This document shows positions 1 through 5,751 of a DNA stretch of 5,802 nt, in pieces. A model generated the notes under the pieces. It was given only the letters and a program-made list of their open reading frames with translations. It ran no database searches and was not told the DNA's origin. The number at the start of each line of letters is the position of its first letter. The stretch's first letter is position 1. The position numbers and the translations under genes are program-made. This DNA is from Candidatus Hydrogenedentota bacterium (lineage in GTDB: Bacteria; Hydrogenedentota; Hydrogenedentia; Hydrogenedentiales; CAITNO01): NCBI GenBank assembly GCA_903922535.1, contig CAIXUF010000219.1, forward strand, positions 1 to 5,802. The letters run 5' to 3'.

Positions 1-1
1 C

Positions 2-88
2 GAACTGGCAGAGCAGTACGCCGAAGAGATCATCCGCGCCACGCGAAAAGAACGGGACAAGAAAAAGCAGGATAGAAAGGGGGGATAA
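2..88 (+). CDS. C-terminal end of an unidentified protein (5' truncated by window)
   Basis: An open frame runs from the window edge to a TAA at 86-88 and encodes 28 residues. They start with an acidic helix-like stretch (ELAEQYAEEI) and end in a strongly basic, lysine/arginine-rich tail (RKERDKKK, then QDRKGG). Such a charged, probably helical tail is typical of the end of many cytoplasmic proteins and does not identify a family. The frame is supported by its amino-acid make-up and by the AT-rich non-coding DNA that begins right after the stop. No terminator hairpin with a T-run is visible after the stop. Function unknown; it could also be a chance open frame, given its shortness. Confidence 0.55.
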   Translation, partial: ELAEQYAEEIIRATRKERDKKKQDRKGG

Positions 89-153
89 CCCGGCAAAAGA
101 GAAAATCCACTATTCCGTAGTTTTAGATGCGTTCGCCCTGATTCGATTACCCC

Positions 154-182
154 TTGACTTTTTCCCGATATTCGGTTATAGT
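154..182 (+). promoter_or_regulatory. Sigma70-type promoter for the DUF4143 ATPase gene
   Basis: TTGACT at 154-159 (5 of 6 to the -35 consensus) and TATAGT at 177-182 (5 of 6 to the -10 consensus) are separated by exactly 17 bp. The predicted start of transcription is near 188-190, giving a leader of roughly 44 nt before the ATG at 233. The region is AT-rich against a GC-rich background. One copy of a repeated 10-mer lies inside the spacer and a second lies at the predicted start site, so the promoter is well placed for repression. This is read from sequence only; the start site is inferred. Confidence 0.7.
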
Positions 183-196
183 ATGACCGATATTCG
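165..196 (+). repeat. Direct repeat CCGATATTCG x2 overlapping the promoter (candidate operator)
   Basis: The identical 10-mer CCGATATTCG occurs at 165-174 (between -35 and -10) and at 187-196 (at the predicted transcription start). The copies are 22 bp apart, about two helical turns, so both would face the same side of the DNA. A third, inverted and slightly different copy (CCGATATTTG on the minus strand) lies at 210-219. The core CGATATTCG is itself almost palindromic. This arrangement is what one expects of a dimeric repressor site, but the binding protein is unknown. The ATPase downstream has a winged-helix-like segment, so autoregulation is possible but unproven. Confidence 0.5.
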
Positions 197-219
197 TTCA
201 TCTGCTGAACAAATATCGG
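187..219 (+). promoter_or_regulatory. Near-perfect hairpin in the 5' leader of the ATPase gene
   Basis: CCGATATT (187-194) pairs with AATATCGG (212-219), and GTTCA (196-200) pairs with TGAAC (206-210). One C/A mismatch (195 with 211) interrupts the stem, and the loop is TCTGC (201-205). This gives 13 pairs out of 14 positions with a 5-nt loop. It starts at about the predicted transcription start and ends 13 nt before the ATG at 233. The short A-rich gap to the start codon has no good Shine-Dalgarno sequence, so the hairpin could govern translation or mRNA stability. Alternatively it is a DNA operator, since its outer arms are copies of the promoter repeat. There is no T-run after it, so it is not an intrinsic terminator. 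Confidence 0.55.
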
Positions 220-232
220 AAAATAAAAAGCC

Positions 233-1492
233 ATGTTTCACCGAAATATCAGCAAACAAATCACTATCGCAGCGCAGGACACACCGGTGATCCTGCTGCA
301 TGGCGCACGGCAAAGCGGCAAAAGCTTTCTGGCGCGCCAGGCGGCGCAGGACATCTTCCACACGGATTATGTGACGCTGGATGATCTGACCGCACTGGCC
401 AACGCAACCCAGGATCCCGCCGGTTTTTTGAGCGGCCTGGGTGACCGGGCGGTGATCGACGAGGCGCAGCGGGTGCCGGAGCTGCTGATTGCGATCAAGG
501 CCAGCGTGGACCGGGACCGGCGTCCCGGCCGCTTCCTGCTGACGGGTTCGGCCAATGTGCGCAGTCTCCCCCAGTTCTCCGACGCGCTGGCGGGCCGGGT
601 CGAGATCTTGGACCTGTGGCCGCTGTCACAGGGCGAGTTGAACGGGGTGCGCGACGCCTTCGTTGATGCGGTCTTCGCGGACGACTTCGCCGACCGCGCC
701 CGGCAGGCGGTCCATGGCGCCGGACCGGTGGACTGGGTGCCGCTGGCGCTGGCGGGCGGTTTTCCGGAGGCGGTGTCCCGCAGGGACGGCCCCCGGCGCA
801 CGGCGTGGTTTGACGGATACGTGCAGACCATCCTGTCCCGGGACGTGCGCGATCTGGTCAACATCGCCGGACTGGCCGAGATGCCGCACCTGATGTCGCT
901 GGTGGCGGAGCGCGCCGCGGGGCTGCTGAACTACGCCGATCTGGCGCGCGACGCGGGTGTGTCGCTGCCGACGCTGCGGCGCTATTTCGCGCTGCTGCAC
1001 GCGACGTTCCTGATCCGCACGGTCCAGCCGTGGTTCACCAACCGCGCCAAGCGTCTTGTGAAGACCGAGAAGCTGTACATGGGCGACACGGGATTGCTTG
1101 CCTACCTGACGGACATGCGGCCGGACCGGTTCCAGAAGCACCCGCGGCTGCGCGGCGCACTGCTGGAGAACTTCGTGTTTCTGGAACTGATGAAGCAGCG
1201 CGGCTGGAGCGACACGCGCCCGCACGTGCTCCACTTCCGCAACCATGACGGCCAGGAGGTGGACTTCGTCCTGGAGGCGCCGGGCGGACGCCGCATTGTC
1301 GGCGTGGAAGTGAAAGCCACGGCCAGCGTTTCCCCGACGGACACGCATGGTTTGGTGACGTTGTCTGAACTGGCCGGGGACGATTTTGTCCGCGGCGTGA
1401 TCCTGTACGGCGGCGACACGGTGGTGCCCATCCGGGAGAACATCCACGCGGTGCCCCTGTCGTGCCTGTGGAAACTGACCGCCGACGCATGA
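233..1492 (+). CDS. Orphan ATPase, AAA_14 / DUF4143 family
   Basis: The 419-residue protein has the full layout of the AAA_14-DUF4143 family, near its usual length. The Walker A loop is GARQSGKS (24-31) and Walker B is AVIDEAQ (73-79). The sensor-like LLTGSAN follows at 102-108 and AGRVE at 120-124. A winged-helix-like segment (about 231-255) leads to the family-typical LYMGDTGLLAYL (281-292). The C-terminal region resembles a PD-(D/E)XK fold, with E312 in LLENFVF, D344 in QEVDFVLE and E359/K361 in GVEVKA; all the acidic and lysine positions are present, so nuclease activity cannot be excluded. There is no signal peptide or membrane segment, so it is cytoplasmic. It binds and presumably hydrolyses ATP, but the cellular role of this family is not established; members are often solitary and spread by transfer. 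The ATG at 233 is the natural start: Walker A sits at the usual distance, although the ribosome-binding site is poor. It has its own promoter at 154-182 and ends 27 bp before the hydrolase gene. Confidence 0.9.
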   Translation: MFHRNISKQITIAAQDTPVILLHGARQSGKSFLARQAAQDIFHTDYVTLDDLTALANATQDPAGFLSGLGDRAVIDEAQRVPELLIAIKASVDRDRRPGRFLLTGSANVRSLPQFSDALAGRVEILDLWPLSQGELNGVRDAFVDAVFADDFADRARQAVHGAGPVDWVPLALAGGFPEAVSRRDGPRRTAWFDGYVQTILSRDVRDLVNIAGLAEMPHLMSLVAERAAGLLNYADLARDAGVSLPTLRRYFALLHATFLIRTVQPWFTNRAKRLVKTEKLYMGDTGLLAYLTDMRPDRFQKHPRLRGALLENFVFLELMKQRGWSDTRPHVLHFRNHDGQEVDFVLEAPGGRRIVGVEVKATASVSPTDTHGLVTLSELAGDDFVRGVILYGGDTVVPIRENIHAVPLSCLWKLTADA

Positions 1493-1506
1493 CGCAACAC
1501 GGCGGC

Positions 1507-1514
1507 GGAAGGAG
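1507..1514 (+). promoter_or_regulatory. Shine-Dalgarno site of the secreted hydrolase gene
   Basis: GGAAGGAG lies 5 nt before the ATG at 1520 and fixes that start. It sits in the 27-bp gap after the ATPase stop. No separate promoter is evident in that gap, so the hydrolase is either read through from the ATPase promoter or from a promoter inside the ATPase coding region. Confidence 0.75.
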
Positions 1515-1519
1515 ACGAA

Positions 1520-3538
1520 ATGAAGCTCGCATGGGTTATCATGGTTCTTTCCGCCGCCCTTTCTGCCGGAGCGCCCGCGGCTGTGAGTCCCCTGGACTTT
1601 TTCTCCCTTGACGGCAACCAGAATCTGATGGAAGAGGAGCATTTCGGCATCGTCAACGGTATGGCGACCGTGGGGGTGAACCACCGGCGGCTCGGTTCAG
1701 TCGGCGGGTTTTGGTCACCGCCCTATGCGGCGTCCAACCTGCTCATCGAGCCGCGCATCAACGGCAAGACCATTCCCGTGTCGGATTACGCGTGGTTGCC
1801 GTTCACGGTGACCGAGCACGGAGCGGCGGAAGGGTTGGACTTCACGTGCGCCATTACCCTCGTGGATAGAGTGCGCGGTGGCATCGTGTCAATCACGGCC
1901 ACCAACCCGACCGACAAACCCGTGTCCGTTCCGTTCACTTTCACAGTGTCCGGAGGGCTGGCGCAAACCAACGTGTGGGAGTTTGGACGGCCCGAAAGCG
2001 GCGGCGACGCGCTGGAGCATGACGGCATTGAACTGCGGGTGCGATTCGGCAGGGACGTGCCGCAATCGCTTGAACTCGCACCGGGCGCGAACCGCGTCTT
2101 TTGCGCCGCCTTCGCCGCCGGCACCACCGATGAGGCCCAGTCCGCATGCGCGGACATGCTGCGCGACCCGCAAGGGGCGTTAACCGCCACGCGCAGCGCC
2201 TGGGAACAGCGCGCGGACGACCTGTTCACGCGCCTCCCCCGGTTGGAGTCCGATAATGCCGCGCTGGTGGCCTGGTACAACCGGTCGCTGGTGCATCTGC
2301 TGACGAACCGCTGGGACCTGCCTGGGTTCGTGCTGAATCCCTACTACAGCACGGGCAGCGTGAAGGGCGGCTGTGTGTGCGACTACCTGTGGAATTTTGG
2401 CGAGGTGTGGGAGGTCCTGCCGCTGTTTGATCCAGCGGCCATGCGCGCCCATATCGCGCAGTTCCTGCGCGGTGACATCACGCAGCACTTCGCATTTAAC
2501 CCGGTCACCGGCGAGGCGTTCGGCCCGTGGTATCCTGTGAATCAGGAAAAGATCATCGGGCTCATCTACTACTATGTGAAGATCACCGGCGACATGGCGT
2601 TCCTCGCGGAAACCGTCGGCGACAAGACTGTCCTTGACTGGGTCATGTTCAATGCGCTGCACGGGGACGATGTGAACAAGCCCGTGGCCCTGATAGACTA
2701 CGGCCCGTCAAACAGCCACCTTGAACTGCGCAGGGGCCTGCCCTACAACCATGTGATGCCCGACCTGAACGGCCGGCGCGTGATGAACTACCTGCGCGCG
2801 GCCGAACTGTGTGACGTCGTCGGCAAGCCAATGCCGGCACTGCGCGAACGCGCCGCCGAACTGGCCAAGGTGCTGAAGAAAGAACTTTGGGACGCCGATC
2901 TGCGCTGGTTCCGCTTCCGCAATGACAAGGGGGATCTCGACACGCGTTACACGGTGCAGTTGTTCAAGCTGTTCAACAGTCCCGTCCTCGACAAGGAAGA
3001 GGAAGCGGGCCTGCTGTCGCACATCAATGAAAAGGAGTTCCTGTCCGAATACGGCCTGCACAGCCTGGCCAAGCAGGACCCCGCCTATGACGTGGCAGAC
3101 ATCGACAACGGCGGCCCCGGCATCTGCACAAGTTTTGTTCCGCAAATCATGGAACGGCTCTACAACTGCGGACGTGCCGGGACGGCGGACGACCTGTTGC
3201 GGCGCGTGCTGTGGTGGGGCGCCCGGTTGCCCTATTGGGGCGACTCGATCGTGGCGGACAAGCAGGACTACCGCCGCGACACGCCGCTGCAATGCATGGG
3301 AGACGGCGTGGCCGGCACGCAGGGGATCATATTTGGCCTGTTCGGCGCGGCGCCGAACTTCGACGGCAGCGTGTCGGTCTCGCCCCACCTGCCCGCATTC
3401 ACGAGGCACATGGCATTGCGCGGACTGAAGCTGCGCGGCAAGACGATGGACATTGAAATGGAAGGGATACGGTGCCGGGTGAAAAGCGGGGAGGCGACAC
3501 AGGAAGGCAATATCGGGCAAACAACTACAGTTCGATAA
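1520..3538 (+). CDS. Secreted (alpha/alpha)6-barrel glycoside hydrolase (six-hairpin, MGH1/GH63-like)
   Basis: The 672-residue protein begins with a Sec signal peptide: MK, a hydrophobic core to about residue 17, and a likely cleavage after the APAA stretch near 20-21. It should therefore act in the periplasm or outside the cell. Residues about 25-215 look beta-rich, as in the N-terminal sandwich domain of many barrel glycosidases. From about 225 to 610 there are repeated amphipathic helices with aromatic, Asp- and Gly-rich loops: CDYLWNFGEVWEVLPLFD (287-304), FGPWYPVNQE (334-343), DYGPSN (393-398), PDLNGRRVMNYL (414-425), DIDNGGPGICTSFVPQ (527-542) and PYWGDS (571-576). The C-terminal GLFGA, SVSPHLP and MALRGLKLRGKTMDIEMEG segment resembles the small beta domain that closes such enzymes. 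The pattern fits the six-hairpin glycosidase superfamily (GH63, GH37, GH65, GH78 and relatives); I cannot assign a CAZy family or substrate. Candidate catalytic acids include D288, E295, D393, D527 and D529, but this is a guess. It faces a GH43-like gene across an 11-bp gap. Confidence 0.75.
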   Translation: MKLAWVIMVLSAALSAGAPAAVSPLDFFSLDGNQNLMEEEHFGIVNGMATVGVNHRRLGSVGGFWSPPYAASNLLIEPRINGKTIPVSDYAWLPFTVTEHGAAEGLDFTCAITLVDRVRGGIVSITATNPTDKPVSVPFTFTVSGGLAQTNVWEFGRPESGGDALEHDGIELRVRFGRDVPQSLELAPGANRVFCAAFAAGTTDEAQSACADMLRDPQGALTATRSAWEQRADDLFTRLPRLESDNAALVAWYNRSLVHLLTNRWDLPGFVLNPYYSTGSVKGGCVCDYLWNFGEVWEVLPLFDPAAMRAHIAQFLRGDITQHFAFNPVTGEAFGPWYPVNQEKIIGLIYYYVKITGDMAFLAETVGDKTVLDWVMFNALHGDDVNKPVALIDYGPSNSHLELRRGLPYNHVMPDLNGRRVMNYLRAAELCDVVGKPMPALRERAAELAKVLKKELWDADLRWFRFRNDKGDLDTRYTVQLFKLFNSPVLDKEEEAGLLSHINEKEFLSEYGLHSLAKQDPAYDVADIDNGGPGICTSFVPQIMERLYNCGRAGTADDLLRRVLWWGARLPYWGDSIVADKQDYRRDTPLQCMGDGVAGTQGIIFGLFGAAPNFDGSVSVSPHLPAFTRHMALRGLKLRGKTMDIEMEGIRCRVKSGEATQEGNIGQTTTVR

Positions 3539-3549
3539 TCCCGCGTCGT

Positions 3550-4545
3550 CTACTTGGAGGCGGCTTTGCCCAACCGTCCGTGGTCCACTGTCAACGTGCC
3601 GTCCTTGTCAAAGGACATCGGCACTATCGCAGGCGTCTGCACAATCGGCGCGCTCTTGTCGGTGCCGAAGAAAGTGGACCACCAGTCACCTCTTGCGTCT
3701 TTGAAGAAGGTCACGTGCCCGCCGTCGGGCACGGCGACGTATCGCGCACCATACGGGCCGTGGATATTCTCAGACGTGGCAACCATGCAGTCGTAATGGC
3801 CGTTAATGTTCTCCGCGCCGGTCCAGTAATACCGGCCGTTGGTCTTGAAGAAATACATGCCCTCATAACCAACGTGGTTGAATGAATCGGGACTGAAGAT
3901 CTTCTTGCACAGATCAGAGTGGTGTTTGGGGTCAGCGTCGGCAGCGGTGGTTTTCAGCCAATGGTACTGCTCGGCGAGGCCGGACATGTCCGGTTTCATG
4001 CGCGCGATCTTGCCGCTGTGCCAGACGAAGTACACCGCGCCGTCGTCATCTTCAAAAAGCGACGCATCAATCTCATCGCCCAGCCGCTCTCCCGGCTGCA
4101 CATCCACATAGGGGCCTTCCGGTTTGCCTGTGGTGCTCTTGAGCAGGCCGCTCCCCGAAGTCTCGGCCGTGCCGTCCCAGCCGGGCATGCTGTAGGTCAG
4201 CCAGAACGTGCCTTTGAGGTAGTGGATCTCCGGTGCCCACAGGGACATTTTCTTTTCGAGGTAGGGCTTGTGCCAGGGACTTTCGCCGTAGCTCCACACC
4301 TTGCCGAGCGCTTCCCAGCGCTTCAGATCCGGCGACTTCCACAACTGGATCTCATTGTTGTAGCCGAAGAACGGCTCGACGGTTCCTGTCAGATAATAGG
4401 TACCGTCGGGTCCCAGGCAAACGGAGGTGTCGCGCAGCGGCGTGTCGACCAGTCGCTGAAGCGGCAGTTCCGCGGCGTGCATGGCGCACCCGGCAAGACC
4501 GGCCAAAACCAGCAGCACTGTCGCGGTAGGCTTCACGCGTGTCAC
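3550..4545 (-). CDS. GH43-like beta-propeller glycosidase, predicted lipoprotein
   Basis: The 331-residue product starts with a lipoprotein signal: a hydrophobic run followed by the lipobox LAGC, with C20 as the lipidated residue. It is therefore predicted to be membrane-anchored outside the cytoplasm. The rest matches a single five-bladed GH43-type propeller. A base-like Asp lies in LRDTSVCLGPDGTYYLTG (D39), WAPEIHY follows at 103-109, a second Asp is in DEIDASLFEDDDG (D160), and the putative acid Glu is in VGYEGMYFF (E228). GGHVTFFKDARGDWW (275-289) carries the conserved active-site-type His (H277). These three acids in this order are the GH43 (clan GH-F) pattern, which covers arabinofuranosidases, xylosidases and galactanases; the substrate is not readable. 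The length fits a catalytic domain without accessory modules. The start is GTG, either at 4545 or at 4536, the latter giving MKPTATVLL and a more usual signal peptide. It follows the dehydrogenase gene by about 10-19 bp and is probably co-transcribed with it. Confidence 0.8.
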   Translation of the reverse strand: MTRVKPTATVLLVLAGLAGCAMHAAELPLQRLVDTPLRDTSVCLGPDGTYYLTGTVEPFFGYNNEIQLWKSPDLKRWEALGKVWSYGESPWHKPYLEKKMSLWAPEIHYLKGTFWLTYSMPGWDGTAETSGSGLLKSTTGKPEGPYVDVQPGERLGDEIDASLFEDDDGAVYFVWHSGKIARMKPDMSGLAEQYHWLKTTAADADPKHHSDLCKKIFSPDSFNHVGYEGMYFFKTNGRYYWTGAENINGHYDCMVATSENIHGPYGARYVAVPDGGHVTFFKDARGDWWSTFFGTDKSAPIVQTPAIVPMSFDKDGTLTVDHGRLGKAASK

Positions 4546-4554
4546 TCCGCTTCC
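4545..4554 (-). promoter_or_regulatory. Ribosome-binding region with two possible GTG starts for the GH43-like gene
   Basis: Read on the minus strand, GGAAG (4554-4550) lies 4 nt before GTG 4545, and GGAG (4548-4545) lies 8 nt before the in-frame GTG at 4536. The second pairing has the better spacing and yields a signal peptide beginning Met-Lys, which is typical of lipoproteins. I keep the longer form as the listed gene but rate the shorter one as about equally likely. Confidence 0.45.
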
Positions 4555-4555
4555 G

Positions 4556-5602
4556 CTACTCGCCGTGCGGATGCACGATGACCTTCATGCCGTCGCGGGA
4601 TTCCATGGCGGCAAACGCGTCATGTATCCGGGAAAGCGGGAAGGTGTGGGTGATAATGGGATCAACGCGGACGATGCCGCGCTCAATGAGTTCGACGGCA
4701 ATGCGGTGCTGGCGCGGCGTGCTGCCGTGCGAACCGGTCACGAAGCATTCCTTGTAATGGATGGTGTTCGACAGCACGCTGAGCGGGCGCGTGTCTTTCG
4801 GGAGGCCACCAAACAAATTCACATAACCGCGGTGGGCGACCATCTCGATGGCCTGCTCGTGCGTCTCGACGGAACCGCAGGTGGTGATAACCACGTCGGG
4901 ACCCTCTCCCCCGGTCTCCGCCTTGCACCGCGCGACCACATCCTCCGCACTGGGATCGATGTACACATCCGCGCCGTACTTCTTCGCGATTTCCATACGC
5001 TTCTTGCTGCGCTGCACAGCGATGACCTTCACCGCGCCCATGGCGCGGGCCAAATCAATCATCATGCAGCCAATGGGCCCCATGCCGATGAGCACCACGG
5101 TCTTGCCGAGCGACATGTTAACCAGTTCAAGCCCGTTGATGCCGCAGGCGAGCGGCTCGGCGAGCGCGGCCTGATCGAAACTGATCTTGTCGGAGAAGGG
5201 CGTCAGCGGCCCCTCGTTGATCAGCAGCGGCGTGAGCTCCATGTACTGCGTGAACGCGCCGGGGATCTGGTAGCCGACGGCGTAGTTGATCTCGCAGTTG
5301 TTGCCCTTGCCGTCGCGGCACCAGCGGCAAAGCCCGCAGGGCACATCGGCGCCGACGGCGATGCGGTCACCCTCCCTGAAGCGGGTGACGTTTGCGCCCA
5401 CCTTCGCGATCACGCCGGCGGCCTCATGGCCCATAATGGCCGGGAACTTCACGCGCGGATTGCCGTGGTGGAGAATGCGAACATCGGACCCGCATATCGC
5501 CACAGATTCGACGCGCAGCAGCGCGGAGTCTGGGCCAACTTCAGGCATTTCCGAATCGCGCAGAACCAGCGTGTCCGCCGCCTCAAGCACCGCCTTTCGC
5601 AT
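4556..5602 (-). CDS. Zinc-dependent medium-chain alcohol/polyol dehydrogenase
   Basis: The 348-residue protein is a full-length member of the MDR superfamily, closest in look to the sorbitol/xylitol/threonine dehydrogenase group. The catalytic zinc ligands are C37 (in AICGSD), H59-E60 (in MGHEAAGV) and E149 (in LAEPLACG). The four structural-zinc cysteines C89, C92, C95 and C103 are all present. The Rossmann nucleotide loop is GMGPIG (173-178). The end of the second Rossmann strand reads AVQRSKKR (195-202) rather than ending in the Asp that usually selects NAD, which hints at NADP preference (inference). It is cytoplasmic and would oxidise a secondary alcohol, sugar or polyol; the exact substrate is unknown. 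The ATG at 5602 is supported by GAAAGGG (5617-5611) 8 nt upstream. The stop TAG at 4558-4556 is close to the start of the GH43-like gene, suggesting one operon. No convincing promoter was found in 5603-5670. Confidence 0.92.
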   Translation of the reverse strand: MRKAVLEAADTLVLRDSEMPEVGPDSALLRVESVAICGSDVRILHHGNPRVKFPAIMGHEAAGVIAKVGANVTRFREGDRIAVGADVPCGLCRWCRDGKGNNCEINYAVGYQIPGAFTQYMELTPLLINEGPLTPFSDKISFDQAALAEPLACGINGLELVNMSLGKTVVLIGMGPIGCMMIDLARAMGAVKVIAVQRSKKRMEIAKKYGADVYIDPSAEDVVARCKAETGGEGPDVVITTCGSVETHEQAIEMVAHRGYVNLFGGLPKDTRPLSVLSNTIHYKECFVTGSHGSTPRQHRIAVELIERGIVRVDPIITHTFPLSRIHDAFAAMESRDGMKVIVHPHGE

Positions 5603-5670
5603 GGCAAAACCCTTTCGATATTGTGGTGAGTCATACTGACGGCATCTTATCCTTTTGCCGCTAGAATGCC

Positions 5671-5751
5671 GCGAAAAGCAGGGACAGACACGCCTTTCAA
5701 ACTACCGAAAGGCGAGTCAGTCCCTGTTTTTCGCCAGTCCCTGTTCTTCGC
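5671..5751. repeat. REP-like palindrome with an extra tandem tip copy
   Basis: The left arm 5671-5698 and right arm 5707-5734 are inverted repeats of 28 nt that match at 25 positions, with an 8-nt loop (5699-5706). The inner 8 bp (CGCCTTTC against GAAAGGCG) is perfect. A third copy of the 19-nt arm end lies at 5733-5751, tandem to the right arm with a 17-bp period (17 of 19 identical to 5716-5734). All three copies share the core CAGGGAC followed by a variable base and G. The element starts exactly at the stop codon of the downstream-lying minus-strand gene and fills most of the gap between two same-direction genes. This is the usual position of REP/BIME elements mobilised by REP-associated tyrosine transposases; from memory the CAGGGAC/GTCCCTG core resembles these. 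No T-run follows, so it is not a classical terminator, though it may protect or attenuate mRNA. Confidence 0.7.

Noticed and set aside
626..1684. Long minus-strand open frame (352 codons) opposite the ATPase gene
   Set aside because: It is rich in Arg, His, Gln and Val, has no recognisable motif, and lies antisense to a gene with complete Walker and DUF4143 motifs. Such frames are expected in GC-rich coding DNA.
2708..3520. Minus-strand open frame of 270 codons opposite the hydrolase
   Set aside because: Antisense to a well-supported gene, with low-complexity Val/Gln/His/Arg composition and no ribosome-binding site or motif that argues for translation.
3919..4581. Plus-strand open frame of 220 codons opposite the GH43-like gene
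   Set aside because: The minus strand carries all three GH43-type acidic residues and a lipobox in one frame, so the plus-strand frame is a shadow.
5614..5623. TTCGATATTG just upstream of the dehydrogenase as another copy of the CCGATATTCG operator
   Set aside because: Only the 7-base core CGATATT is shared, and there is no second copy or inverted partner nearby, so chance is the simpler explanation.
4481..5629. Plus-strand open frame of 382 codons opposite the dehydrogenase
   Set aside because: It is His/Asp/Ala-rich with no domain pattern and lies fully antisense to a dehydrogenase with every zinc ligand intact. It is a codon-bias shadow.
5644..5649. TAAGAT on the minus strand as a -10 box for the dehydrogenase
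   Set aside because: The sequence 17 bp upstream (GCGGCA) is a poor -35 match. Other -10-like hexamers nearby fare no better, so I do not call a promoter there.
5671..5734. The long palindrome as an intrinsic transcription terminator
   Set aside because: On neither strand is the stem followed by a run of T residues, and the tandem extra copy fits a REP-like element better.
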